Of a stretch of 64,000 nt of DNA, positions 1 through 7,696 are shown piece after piece. Origin of the DNA: Nocardioides immobilis (GTDB taxonomy: Bacteria; Actinomycetota; Actinomycetes; Propionibacteriales; Nocardioidaceae); NCBI RefSeq assembly GCF_003515065.1, contig NZ_QXGH01000009.1, positions 1 through 64,000 on the forward strand, in the 5' to 3' direction. Position numbers and translations under genes: made by a program. Within the stretch, counting starts at the first letter, position 1; each line of letters starts with the position of its first letter. The notes under the pieces are model-generated. The model did not search any database. It was not told the DNA's origin and worked only from the letters and a program-made list of their open reading frames with translations.

Positions 1-650
1 ACCACACCGAGCTGCCCAAGGTGATTGCCCGGAAGTCACGGACCCTCACGCCAGAGGAGTTCGACCGGCTGATCGCGGCGATCCCCGAGCAGCACCGGCT
101 GATGGTGCAGACCTTCATCGAGACCGGAATGCGCTGGGGCGAGCTGATCGCCCTCCGGCCGAGGCACATCGACTTCCTCCGCCGCGAGGTCACCGTCGAG
201 GAGACCATCGTCGAAGTCTCGAAGAAGCACTCCCCTACCGGCGAGCGCTACCTGGTCAAGCCCTACCCCAAGGACAACGAACCGCGCACGTTCGGCATGC
301 GCCAGCCGTGGTTGGACGCCGTCGCCGCACACATCCAGTCCCACGATGTCGACAGGGACGACCTGCTCTTCCCCACGAAGGCGGGCACACCGATCTCGCG
401 CAACACCTTCCGCACCCGGGTCTGGCTACCCGCCGTCAAAGCCAGTGGCGTGGACTTCCCCGTCCGCGTCCACGACCTCCGGCATGCCCACGCCTCCTGG
501 CTACTGTCGGGCGGTTCCGACCTCAAGTCCGTGATGGAGCGGATGGGTCATGCCCAGATCCAAACCACGCAGAAGTACCTCCACACCCTTCCCGGCGCAG
601 ACCAGAAGAACCTCGATGCCCTTGACCGCATCTCGACGAGGCCGTGGTAA
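1..650 (+). CDS. Tyrosine recombinase/phage integrase, C-terminal part (cut by window edge)
   Basis: The reading frame is open to the left edge, so the gene starts outside the window and only the catalytic domain is seen. The active-site pattern of the family is present: the first Arg in TGMRWGEL, the HDLRHAH box (His-x-x-Arg) and the nucleophilic Tyr in TTQKYLHTL near the C-terminus. Such enzymes cut and rejoin DNA at short attachment sites, and they drive integration or excision of prophages, integrative elements and integron cassettes. No attachment-site repeat or tRNA gene is visible downstream. The following 2 kb is full of broken genes, which suits the edge of an old mobile element. The catalytic part looks intact. 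Whether the whole gene is functional cannot be judged here. Confidence 0.9.
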   Translation, partial: HTELPKVIARKSRTLTPEEFDRLIAAIPEQHRLMVQTFIETGMRWGELIALRPRHIDFLRREVTVEETIVEVSKKHSPTGERYLVKPYPKDNEPRTFGMRQPWLDAVAAHIQSHDVDRDDLLFPTKAGTPISRNTFRTRVWLPAVKASGVDFPVRVHDLRHAHASWLLSGGSDLKSVMERMGHAQIQTTQKYLHTLPGADQKNLDALDRISTRPW

Positions 651-1210
651 CCGTGCTGTGCTCCACGGCTCCGCTCCTCTCACAGGCAGTCCCGCACCGG
701 ACGCGGCCACACCTGCAATGGACAAGCAACCGCGAACCCTATAAGTCGGACACGACGGCACCGCGCCAAGCTGCGCGGCCGTCCTGGCGTCGAGGTCGCG
801 GAAGAATCCCACGGTGAGGAAGCGGTGCTCGTCATGCCGAGGAGCCGAGCCAGGTCGTCGTCGGCGTTCGGGCGGGTCTTCACCGCGGTGTTGACCGCGG
901 TGAACCCCAGGTTCCGGTCGGTGTTTTCAGCGCCGGCCGAGGCCACCCGCGGTCAGCGGCGGCGAGTGTGACCTTCGAATCTCCGGCCAGGTCAGAGGTC
1001 GAAGCGTGCCTCTGGAAGCCCGCCCGAAGGTGGCCGGTCTGACGGAACCGCCGATCTGAACGACGCATAGCCGATGCAAGAAGCAAGGGATCTCGGATGG
1101 CTGGACAAGGCTCCCGACGCCGGTTCGGGCAGATCAGCAGGATGCGCTCCGGCCGCTGGCAGGCGCGGTGGTTCCGGTCGGTCATCCGTCCGGTCGCGGC
1201 GGGCAGATAG
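651..1210. other. No intact gene; degenerate DNA next to the integrase
   Basis: I see no credible protein in either strand of this stretch. Reading frames here have no recognisable motifs and no ribosome binding sites. The only structured element is the hairpin at 879-904. The region separates the recombinase from the broken pobA fragment and is best read as decayed sequence at the margin of a mobile element. Confidence 0.5.
879..904. repeat. Perfect 11-bp inverted repeat with 4-nt loop
   Basis: The arms TTCACCGCGGT (879-889) and ACCGCGGTGAA (894-904) are perfectly complementary around the loop GTTG. The element could be a protein-binding palindrome or a strong RNA hairpin. No T-run follows on either strand, so a classical intrinsic terminator is not supported. 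No gene start lies close by. Confidence 0.6.
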
Positions 1211-1669
1211 TCAAGGCCCCCCACACTTTCGAGCCGAACACCTACGTGAGTCCGAGGTGAAGTCGACGACCTCGACGTCCCGCACACCGAACCGCACGTC
1301 TCCACCGTCGCGCTTCCGGGCGTCGGCGAGGTCGATGAAGACGCCGGTCTGCGGGTAGAGCTGTGTCGCTGCACCCGCGAGCCCGTGGAAGTCGATCCGG
1401 TGGCTGCCGCCACCGAAGGCGAGCCCGATGCCCGCGTGCTCGTGGCCGTCGCGCAGCACCCGATCGGAGACACCCGACTCGACGAGCAGCTCCACGCTCC
1501 CCTGCTCGAGGATCCCTGCCCGGCGTGTCTCCTCGATCTCGCGCCGGCTTCGGAGGTCGACGGCCACGGAGTCGATGCCGACGCGTGCGAGCAGGTGGGA
1601 CAGCATCAGGCCGGCTGGGCCGGCGGCGACGATGCCCACCTGGGTCCGGATGACGGGACCGACAGTCAC
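1211..1669 (-). pseudogene. pobA: Truncated 4-hydroxybenzoate 3-monooxygenase (PobA-like), N-terminal fragment
   Basis: The N-terminal FAD-binding fold of a flavoprotein hydroxylase is clear: TQVGIVAAGPAGLMLSHLL (dinucleotide-binding loop), then the REIEETRRAGILEQGSVELL stretch typical of PobA. The sequence matches the family for about 135 residues, then loses similarity around 1255-1262 and reaches a stop at 1211. Full-length PobA is about 390 residues, so roughly two thirds of the protein, including the substrate domain, is missing. The glycine-rich loop reads GPAGL, with Ala before the first Gly of the usual GxGxxG pattern. The GTG start overlaps the stop of the upstream hydrolase fragment (GTGA), so the two were once an operon. 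It is almost certainly non-functional. Confidence 0.75.
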
Positions 1670-1890
1670 GCGAACACGTCCTCGATCCAGTCCGCCGTGA
1701 ACGACCCGACGTGGGGAAGGTGGTCGAGCCCGACATGCTCGGTCGCGCCTTCGTCCGCAGTGAAGATGCGCAGCTCGCGGCGGGGGCTGTTCACGGCCTG
1801 GTCATAGGACTGGTGGGCGTACCGGACGCTGATCTGGCGGTCGTTCTGGCCGTGGGTGATCAGGAACGGGCAGGTGACCACGGTGAGCTG
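1666..1890 (-). pseudogene. C-terminal fragment of an alpha/beta hydrolase
   Basis: On the minus strand the segment TCPFLITHGQNDRQI followed by EHVGLDHLPHVGSFTADWI resembles the last 70 residues of alpha/beta hydrolases. It carries the Asp-containing loop (HGQNDRQI), a late His region and a C-terminal helix. The nucleophile elbow and the core of the fold are absent. The sequence upstream of about 1890 is instead coherent on the opposite strand as another protein fragment, so this gene was cut by a rearrangement near 1885-1895. It overlaps the PobA fragment by 4 bp, evidence of a former aromatic-catabolism operon. Confidence 0.6.
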
Positions 1891-2269
1891 GGTCAGCGCC
1901 AACAAGGACCTGGTTGCCGTGAAGCGATGGCCGCTCGATGGGGACGTCGGCCCGCGCAGAACAATCTCGGGGCAGGTTCGCCCGTTCATGTTCGACTTGT
2001 CGGTGCTGGCCAATGCCGCCGGTGACACGGTCGTCGGCTTCACCCGTTTCTTCTCCCGGCCCGACGGAACACGGTGGGTTCCGATTTCCGTCTACCGCCC
2101 CGCCGGCGGACCATGGGGGCCGCCTCTGCGGGTAGCGGACACCGACGCTCAGGCCCGTCTTGCTGTGCTGGCTTTGCAGGAGGCCGGCGACGTCGAAGCG
2201 GCGTGGCAGGACGGGGTCCGCGACGACCAGCTGCTAGCGATCCGGTACAGCTTCCTCAGCGCACCCTGA
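1885..2269 (+). pseudogene. C-terminal fragment of a repeat-type exported protein
   Basis: The plus-strand frame reads as a run of beta-rich repeats with phrases such as LANAAGDTVVGFTRF, VYRPAGGPWGPPLRVAD and LQEAGDVEAAWQDG. Such AAGD..V.W units are common in large secreted actinobacterial proteins with propeller-like repeats. There is no start codon with a ribosome binding site and no signal peptide, so only the C-terminal repeats remain. The junction with the hydrolase fragment on the other strand lies near 1885-1895. Function unknown; probably not expressed. Confidence 0.45.
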
Positions 2270-2474
2270 GCTCGGCAGCAAGGTGTGCCACACGTGTAGT
2301 GGTCGGGCAGCTCCGACAGGACGGGCACGAGCACGAGCACGCAGGCGCCATAAGCGTGCTGCTCCGCAAGCACGCCGGGCGGCAGATGCGGACGGTTAGG
2401 TCAACCGCAGGAAGCGGTGTCGGCGTGCATCCGATCAACCAAGTTGCTCGGATCCACTCCAATCCGCGGGATTT

Positions 2475-2526
2475 GTGGTTCCCCCCGAATCGCATAGGGA
2501 GCCCTCCACGATTCGGGGGGAACCAC
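2475..2526. repeat. Perfect 18-bp inverted repeat, 16-nt spacer
   Basis: The left arm GTGGTTCCCCCCGAATCG (2475-2492) and the right arm CGATTCGGGGGGAACCAC (2509-2526) match without a mismatch. The spacer itself contains AGGG/CCCT, which can extend the hairpin. It lies immediately downstream of the IS110-type transposase remnant on the minus strand. It could be a transcription terminator, a terminal-repeat pair left by a small element, or a recombination site. Neither side carries a T-tract. Confidence 0.7.
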
Positions 2527-2659
2527 ACTCACCGTCAAGACGCAGCCGGGAGTGAGGTCCGAGGCTAGTGCTTGGCGGGCCCGGGAAGACTTGTCCGAAG
2601 TGCCGATGTCGAGTGTGAGCAGGTCGCGCGGGAGTCGGAGTCGTTGCCCCGTTGCCCTC

Positions 2660-2785
2660 CCGGGCCCGTCCCGTGCGCGGTGACGAGGTCGTGAGCGTGG
2701 ACTTGTAGACCAGGTCGGACAGCCGGCGTCTGAGGCACCGCATGGCTTCCATCGAGCTCGTGCCGGAGGCGGTCTTGCGTTCGTA
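2660..2785 (-). pseudogene. Remnant of an IS110-family transposase, C-terminus
   Basis: The minus-strand translation contains YERKTASGTSSMEAMRCL followed by RRRLSDLVYKS. This is the characteristic C-terminal end of IS110/IS116/IS902-type transposases (EALRCLKRRLSDxVYR). The frame is closed by a stop at 2786-2788 on its N-terminal side, so only the last 30 or so conserved residues survive. It supports the view that the first 2.8 kb was shaped by mobile elements. Confidence 0.65.
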
Positions 2786-2823
2786 CTAGGGGTCGATGGA
2801 GTCCGGTGAGGGCGTCCGAGCCG

Positions 2824-4272
2824 TCATGCTGCTCCGCGGCGGGCCAGCAGCAGGTCGAGTTGGGTCGCGCAGGCGGCGACGAGCCGTCGGACGAAGCCTG
2901 AGGGGTCGGCCTCGATGCCGCGGCCGGCACCGACGATGACGTCGACGATCCCGGCACGCACGAGCTCGGCTGCGCCGATTCGCTGGTGCTGGGCCATCTC
3001 CGGTGCTCGCGCAGGGTCGCGGTGGACGATCGTTGCTGCTCCCTCGGGGGGCAGGGGCGATAGCCAGGCGTCTTCTGCGGCGATTACCCGGTCGGCCGGC
3101 CACAGCGCCAGGGCGGCACCTCCACAGCCTTGGCCCATGAGCACGGAGACACGCGGCACCGTCAGGCTCACCATGTCGGCCAGGCACCGGGCGATCTCCC
3201 CTGCGAGCGCGCCTTCCTCGGCGACCTGTGAGAGGTCCGCGCCGGGGGTGTCGATGACGGTGACCAGTGGCAGGGAGAGGTCCTGGGCCAGGCGCATTCC
3301 GCGCCGGGCCTGGCGCAGTGCGGCAGGGCCGAGCGGGATCTGCAGCTGCGCCTCCCGGTCCTGGCCGACCACGACACAGGGGATCCCTCCCAGCGAGGCG
3401 ATCGCCAGCACGATGCCGGCGTCGCGCTCACCCGCACCGGTGCCGCCGAGGTGGATCACGTCGTCGGCCGCGTCGCGCAGCAGCTCACGGATCCCTGGAC
3501 GGAGCTCGCTGCGAGTGGACAGGACCGCACGCCAGACCGGGCCCGACGGATCGGTCACCGGGTGCAGATGCTCAGTCCGGCTCGCCGGTACGGGTCGGGC
3601 CGGGTCGAGCAGCGACAGGATGCGGCCCGCTTGGTCGCGGAACGCCCGCGGTGTCGCGACGTCGTCGACGATCCCGTGGGTGGCGAGGTTCTCCGACCGC
3701 TGCACGCCCTCAGGAAAGGCTTCGCCGTACAACGCCTGATAGACCCGAGGGCCGAGGAACCCGACCAGCGCGCCCGGCTCGGCGTAGGTGACATGTCCCA
3801 GCGACCCCCATGATGCGAAGACGCCGCCGGTCGTCGGGTGGCGCAGGTAGACCAGGTAGGGAAGTCCGGTCGACTTGTGCTTGACGACGGCCTGGGTGAT
3901 CGCAACCATCTGGACGAATGCGGGGGTGCCCTCCTGCATCCGGGTGCCGCCCGAGCAGGGGGCGGCGACCACGGGCAGTCCTTCGCGGGTGGCGCGCTGG
4001 AACGCGGTTACCACCCGCCGTGCTGCAGCCAGTCCGATCGAGCCGGCGAGGAAGCCGAACTCGCCCGCGATCACGGCGACGTCGCGCCCGTGGATCGAGG
4101 CCCGGCCGGTCACCACGGCCTCGTCGGTCCCGGCCGCCTCGGCGGCGCGGTCCAGCTCGGCGACGTACCCCGCGTCCACACCCGACAGGTTGATCGGCTC
4201 ATCCCAGGAGATGAAGGTGCCCGGATCGACGACGCTGTCGACGAAGTCCAGCGCGCCTAAGCGCGCGCTCAC
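2824..4272 (-). CDS. Fused beta/alpha carboxyltransferase (AccD-AccA-like; possible malonyl-CoA decarboxylase)
   Basis: This 482-residue protein joins two crotonase-type carboxyltransferase halves. The N-terminal half is AccD-like (AAPCSGGTRMQEGTPAFVQM; HPTTGGVFASWGSLGHV) and the C-terminal half AccA-like (VTVIDTPGADLSQVAEEGALAGEIA; LMGQGCGGAALAL). It lacks the N-terminal four-cysteine zinc ribbon of bacterial AccD. No biotin carboxylase or biotin carrier gene accompanies it. Its partners are a class III CoA-transferase, which overlaps its GTG start by 4 bp (GTGA), and a MatC-type carrier. Related malonate decarboxylase subunits MdcD/MdcE use this fold to remove CO2 from a malonyl thioester. 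A biotin-independent malonyl-CoA decarboxylase is therefore my preferred reading, as inference. A conventional acyl-CoA carboxyltransferase is the alternative. Confidence 0.8.
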   Translation of the reverse strand: MSARLGALDFVDSVVDPGTFISWDEPINLSGVDAGYVAELDRAAEAAGTDEAVVTGRASIHGRDVAVIAGEFGFLAGSIGLAAARRVVTAFQRATREGLPVVAAPCSGGTRMQEGTPAFVQMVAITQAVVKHKSTGLPYLVYLRHPTTGGVFASWGSLGHVTYAEPGALVGFLGPRVYQALYGEAFPEGVQRSENLATHGIVDDVATPRAFRDQAGRILSLLDPARPVPASRTEHLHPVTDPSGPVWRAVLSTRSELRPGIRELLRDAADDVIHLGGTGAGERDAGIVLAIASLGGIPCVVVGQDREAQLQIPLGPAALRQARRGMRLAQDLSLPLVTVIDTPGADLSQVAEEGALAGEIARCLADMVSLTVPRVSVLMGQGCGGAALALWPADRVIAAEDAWLSPLPPEGAATIVHRDPARAPEMAQHQRIGAAELVRAGIVDVIVGAGRGIEADPSGFVRRLVAACATQLDLLLARRGAA

Positions 4273-5483
4273 CGGAGGCCGTCCTCGTGGAGCCAGGCGA
4301 GGACGCTCGCACCGTCGGCGCCGAGCACCGGCGGTGCCGTGTGGGTCCGCCGGGTCACCTCCTCGCCGTCGGGCTCGAAGAACCGCAGCGGCGGCCCGGC
4401 GAGCTGAAGGCTGCCGAGGGTGTCGTGCTGGACATCGATGACAAGGCCCTGGCTGTGGGTCTGCTCCCAGGCGTACACCTCGTCAATCGACCGGACCCGC
4501 CCGGCGGGGATGCCGACCTCGTCGAGCCGCGCCAGCAGGTCGGCGGACTTCCACTCCGAGAAGATCTCCTCCACCAGGCTGATCAGCCGCTCACGGTTCG
4601 CGACCCGCTCGGGGTTGGTGGCGAACCCGGGCGTCTCAGGGTCGACGCCGAAGCCCTGGCAGAAGTCGTGCCACAGGCCCTCGCTCCCGACGGCGATCTG
4701 GACCGCTCCGTCGGCGCAGTGGAACAGGCCGTACGGTGCGATCGCGACATGGTGGTTGCCCTGGGCATGGCCCACCTGTCCAGCCACAGTCCATCGGGTG
4801 GACTGGAAGCCGTGCACGCCGACCGTGGCCGCGAGCAGGGAGGTCCGCACCACCGATCCGCGACCCGTGCGCCGCCGCTCGCGCAGCGCCGCGACCACGC
4901 CGAACGCGCCGTACATCCCGGCGAGCAGGTCGGAGATCGGCGTGCCCACCTTCTGCGGGTCGTCGGGACCGGAGCCGGTCAGCGACATCAGGCCGGCTTC
5001 GCCCTGTGCGATCTGGTCGTAACCCGCTCGCCCCCCCTCGGGACCGTCGTGGCCGAAGCCGGTGATGGAGAGGATCACGAGGCGGGGGTTGAGCCGGTGC
5101 AGCTCGTCGAAACCGAGTCCTAGCCGGTCGAGAACACCGGTTCGGAAGTTTTCGACCAGCACGTCGGCGCGGCTCACCAGCGTGCGCAGCACGTCCTTGT
5201 CGGCCTCGTCCTTGAGGTCGAGGACGACCGACTCCTTGTTGCGGTTGGCGGAGAGGAAGTACGTCGACTCCGCGGCCGCGCTGTCCCGGGAGGGCTGCGC
5301 GAACGGGGGGCCCCAGCCGCGCGTGTCGTCTCCCTTCCCGGGTGCCTCGACCTTGATCACCCGGGCGCCGAGGTCACCCATCATCATCGTGGCGTGGGGA
5401 CCGGCCAGGGCCCGGGACAGGTCGACCACCAGGAGGTCGGACAGGGGACCTTGGGTCATGGTTGGGGTCATGGTCGTGCTCAT
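4269..5483 (-). CDS. Class III (CaiB/BaiF) CoA-transferase
   Basis: The 404-residue protein has the family start LLVVDLSRALAGPHATMMMGDLGARVIKVE, the GWGPPF and NRNKESVVLDL segments, and the catalytic aspartate Asp156 in GYDQIAQGEAGLM. Family members move CoA between carboxylic acids through an aspartyl-CoA thioester. Start: the ATG at 5483 gives MSTTMT and directly precedes the conserved first strand; the frame is open further upstream, but that part is shadow coding of the carrier gene. It lies 5 nt after the carrier stop and overlaps the carboxyltransferase by 4 bp, so the three genes form one transcript. In this setting it probably activates malonate or a related dicarboxylate. Confidence 0.9.
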   Translation of the reverse strand: MSTTMTPTMTQGPLSDLLVVDLSRALAGPHATMMMGDLGARVIKVEAPGKGDDTRGWGPPFAQPSRDSAAAESTYFLSANRNKESVVLDLKDEADKDVLRTLVSRADVLVENFRTGVLDRLGLGFDELHRLNPRLVILSITGFGHDGPEGGRAGYDQIAQGEAGLMSLTGSGPDDPQKVGTPISDLLAGMYGAFGVVAALRERRRTGRGSVVRTSLLAATVGVHGFQSTRWTVAGQVGHAQGNHHVAIAPYGLFHCADGAVQIAVGSEGLWHDFCQGFGVDPETPGFATNPERVANRERLISLVEEIFSEWKSADLLARLDEVGIPAGRVRSIDEVYAWEQTHSQGLVIDVQHDTLGSLQLAGPPLRFFEPDGEEVTRRTHTAPPVLGADGASVLAWLHEDGLR

Positions 5484-5488
5484 CGCGC

Positions 5489-6862
5489 TCACACCCACCC
5501 CGGGAGCACGACCGCGGCCCAGACCAGGGCGGGACCGACGACGACCACCAACATGCTGTAGGCAAGGATCTGCTTGTAGAACTTCTCCTCGCTGATGGTG
5601 TCCGGCCGGTTGGCGACCATGAGCGCACCGTTGGTGGAGAACGGGCTGACATCGACGATGGTGGACGAGACCGCGAGGGCCGCGACCAGGGCCACGGCGC
5701 TGACGTTGCCCTCGGCGATCAGCGGGATGGCGATCGGGATGATGATCGGCAACAGGGCCGTGGACGAGGCGAACGCCGAGACGACACCGCCGACGTAGCA
5801 CAGGACCAACGCGCCCAGCACGGCCACGCCGAGGCCGGCGGCCCAGGTGCCGACGTACTGCGGGGCACCGGCGGTGTTGAGGATGGTGGCGAAGGTGCTG
5901 ACGCCCGCGACCAGGAGCACGGTGCTCCAGGCGATCTTGGAGACGGCGTCCTTCTGCGCCTTGGGGAACATTGCGGTCAGAACAACGGCGGCGGTGATCG
6001 CGGTGAACCCGATGTTCTTGTCGAACACCAGGGCAAGAGTGGCGACCACGAGGAACGCGACGAGGGTGAACACCTGGTCGACGCCCATCCGTTGCGTCGT
6101 GGCCGGCTCGGCCGGCGCGAGCGTGGCGGTGCCGCCACCGGTCGAGGTGCCTCCGGTGCCCGATGCATCATCGACGGGCCGGGTGACCGCAGGGCCACTG
6201 CCGGACCCGGCGCCGTCGCCCTCCGCGGGGACATCGTGGTCCTCCTCGATGCGGCGCGACCACAGCTCGCGGCCACCGAGGGCGAGGAAGAGCACGATGG
6301 CGATGGCCAGGTTGACCACGAGGCTGGTGAGGAAGACCGTCATCTCGCTCACGGCCAGGTTGTTGTCGCTCATGACCGAGTTGGTGATGGCGCCGTAGAT
6401 GCTGATCGGGGAGAAGCCGCCGCCCTGGGCGCCGTGCACGACGAGCATGCCCACCAGCAGCGGGTTGATCTTGTAGCGGCCGGCGAACCCGAGCGCGATC
6501 GGCCCGACGATGGCGCACGCGGCCGGGCTCGCTGCACCGATCGCAGTCAGCAGCGCTGCGACGCCGAACATCACCCATGGGATGAAGACGACCCGGCCGC
6601 CGACCGCGCGGACGGCCCCCCGGACGATCAGGTCGACCGTGCCGTTGTTGCGGGCGATCGCGAAGAGGTAGGTAACCCCGACCAGAGTGAGGACCAGGTC
6701 GCCGCTGATGCCGGCGATGATCTCCTTCTCCTCCAGGCCGAGCGAATACATACCGACGAGCCACGCGGCCACGAAGCCGAGTGCGCCCATGTTGATCGGC
6801 AGCACGGTGCCAATGACGAAGAGCGCTATCAGCGCGGAGATCGAAACCCATTCTGGAGACAT
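5489..6862 (-). CDS. MatC-type dicarboxylate (malonate) carrier
   Basis: The 457-residue, very hydrophobic protein begins with the signature of the MatC N-terminal family: TVLPINMGALGFVAAWLVGM, then ISGDLVLTLVGVTYLFAIARNNGTV and IGAASPAACAIVGPIALGFA. About eleven membrane segments are visible. They are split by a Gly/Ser/Thr/Pro-rich cytoplasmic-type loop (residues about 205-265). Known relatives take up malonate with matA/matB or dicarboxylates with other pathways. A strong ribosome binding site (CCTCCAGGAGGGA on the minus strand, 6866-6878) precedes the ATG at 6862. It is the first gene of a three-gene unit, divergent from a GntR regulator. The substrate is inferred from family and neighbours. 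Confidence 0.85.
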   Translation of the reverse strand: MSPEWVSISALIALFVIGTVLPINMGALGFVAAWLVGMYSLGLEEKEIIAGISGDLVLTLVGVTYLFAIARNNGTVDLIVRGAVRAVGGRVVFIPWVMFGVAALLTAIGAASPAACAIVGPIALGFAGRYKINPLLVGMLVVHGAQGGGFSPISIYGAITNSVMSDNNLAVSEMTVFLTSLVVNLAIAIVLFLALGGRELWSRRIEEDHDVPAEGDGAGSGSGPAVTRPVDDASGTGGTSTGGGTATLAPAEPATTQRMGVDQVFTLVAFLVVATLALVFDKNIGFTAITAAVVLTAMFPKAQKDAVSKIAWSTVLLVAGVSTFATILNTAGAPQYVGTWAAGLGVAVLGALVLCYVGGVVSAFASSTALLPIIIPIAIPLIAEGNVSAVALVAALAVSSTIVDVSPFSTNGALMVANRPDTISEEKFYKQILAYSMLVVVVGPALVWAAVVLPGWV

Positions 6863-6911
6863 GACGTCCCTCCTGGAGGACAGGGGCCCAACTTAAGCCC
6901 GGATCTGCTAG

Positions 6912-6931
6912 CACGTGACCGGCGTCACGTG
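6912..6931. promoter_or_regulatory. Palindromic operator between matC-like and gntR-like genes
   Basis: CACGTGAC (6912-6919) and GTCACGTG (6924-6931) form a perfect 8-bp inverted repeat with a 4-nt spacer in the 131-bp divergent intergenic region. A second short palindrome TGGC-CTA-GCCA lies at 6938-6948, and CCTAG/CTAGG half-sites at 6941-6945 and 6957-6961. The positions suit autoregulation and control of the carrier operon by the GntR protein. Which palindrome it binds cannot be told from sequence. Confidence 0.5.
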
Positions 6932-6980
6932 GTTCAGTGGCCTAGCCAATAGGACACTAGGTATCTTGTCAAGAGGCAAC

Positions 6981-6986
6981 TACACT
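6981..6986 (+). promoter_or_regulatory. Candidate -10 box for a leaderless gntR transcript
   Basis: TACACT fits the actinobacterial TANNNT -10 pattern and ends 7 nt before the ATG at 6994, the spacing expected when transcription starts on the A of the start codon. No ribosome binding site at a usable distance precedes that ATG (GAGG lies only 1 nt away), which favours a leaderless mRNA. Confidence 0.4.
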
Positions 6987-6993
6987 TCGAGGC

Positions 6994-7692
6994 ATGTCCG
7001 AGCAGCCGCGTCGCATGAGCCCCGTTTCGCGTTCCCGTCTCTACGAGCAGGTCGCCAGCGAGATCCTCGAGTGGGTCCGGCAGAACGGTCTCCAGGTCGG
7101 GGACCGGCTCCCGCCGGAGCGCGAGATCGCCACCCGGCTCGGCGTCAGCCGCGCGACGGTGAGCCAGGCTCTGGTGGCCATGGAGGTGGTGGGAGTGGTT
7201 GCCGTGCGCCACGGGGACGGCGCGATCCTGGTCGAGTCTCCGGCCGCCTCGAGGATCGTCAGCGCCCTGCGCAAGCATGCTGAGCGGCTGCCGGAGGTGA
7301 TCGAGGCACGTGAGGCGCTCGAGACGAAGCTCGCGGCGCTTGCCGCTGTCCGCCGTACCGACGAGGACCTCGAGCAGATCGACGCCGCGTTGGACTTCAT
7401 GGCCGCCGACATCGACACCGGCGGGCGCGGGGTCGAGGGAGACGAGCGCTTCCACGCTGCGGTGACCGCGGCCGGCCACTCCGCCCTCCTGGCCCGGCTC
7501 ATGGCTGAGATCAGCGAGCTGATCAAGGAGACGCGCATCGAGTCCCTGTCGCAGCCTGGGCGCCCGAACGCCTCGCTCGAAGGACACCGACGCATCGCCG
7601 AGGCGATCAGGGCCCAGGACCCGGAGTCCGCCGCCGCTGCCATGGAGGCGCACATCGGCATGGTCAGCGACGTCGCGCTCCTGCGCTCTTGA
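6994..7692 (+). CDS. GntR-family regulator, FadR subfamily
   Basis: The 232-residue protein has a winged helix-turn-helix at residues about 12-75 (LYEQVASEILEWV; LPPEREIATRLGVSRATVSQAL) and a helical FCD ligand domain behind it (EAREALETKLAALAA; HRRIAEAIRAQDPE). FadR-subfamily regulators usually respond to small organic acids or their CoA esters and repress adjacent transport and catabolic genes. It is divergent from the MatC/CoA-transferase/carboxyltransferase unit with palindromes between, so it most likely controls that unit. The TauE-like gene follows 4 nt after its stop. MatR of rhizobial malonate clusters belongs to the same family, which supports the malonate reading. Confidence 0.9.
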   Translation: MSEQPRRMSPVSRSRLYEQVASEILEWVRQNGLQVGDRLPPEREIATRLGVSRATVSQALVAMEVVGVVAVRHGDGAILVESPAASRIVSALRKHAERLPEVIEAREALETKLAALAAVRRTDEDLEQIDAALDFMAADIDTGGRGVEGDERFHAAVTAAGHSALLARLMAEISELIKETRIESLSQPGRPNASLEGHRRIAEAIRAQDPESAAAAMEAHIGMVSDVALLRS

Positions 7693-7696
7693 CCAG

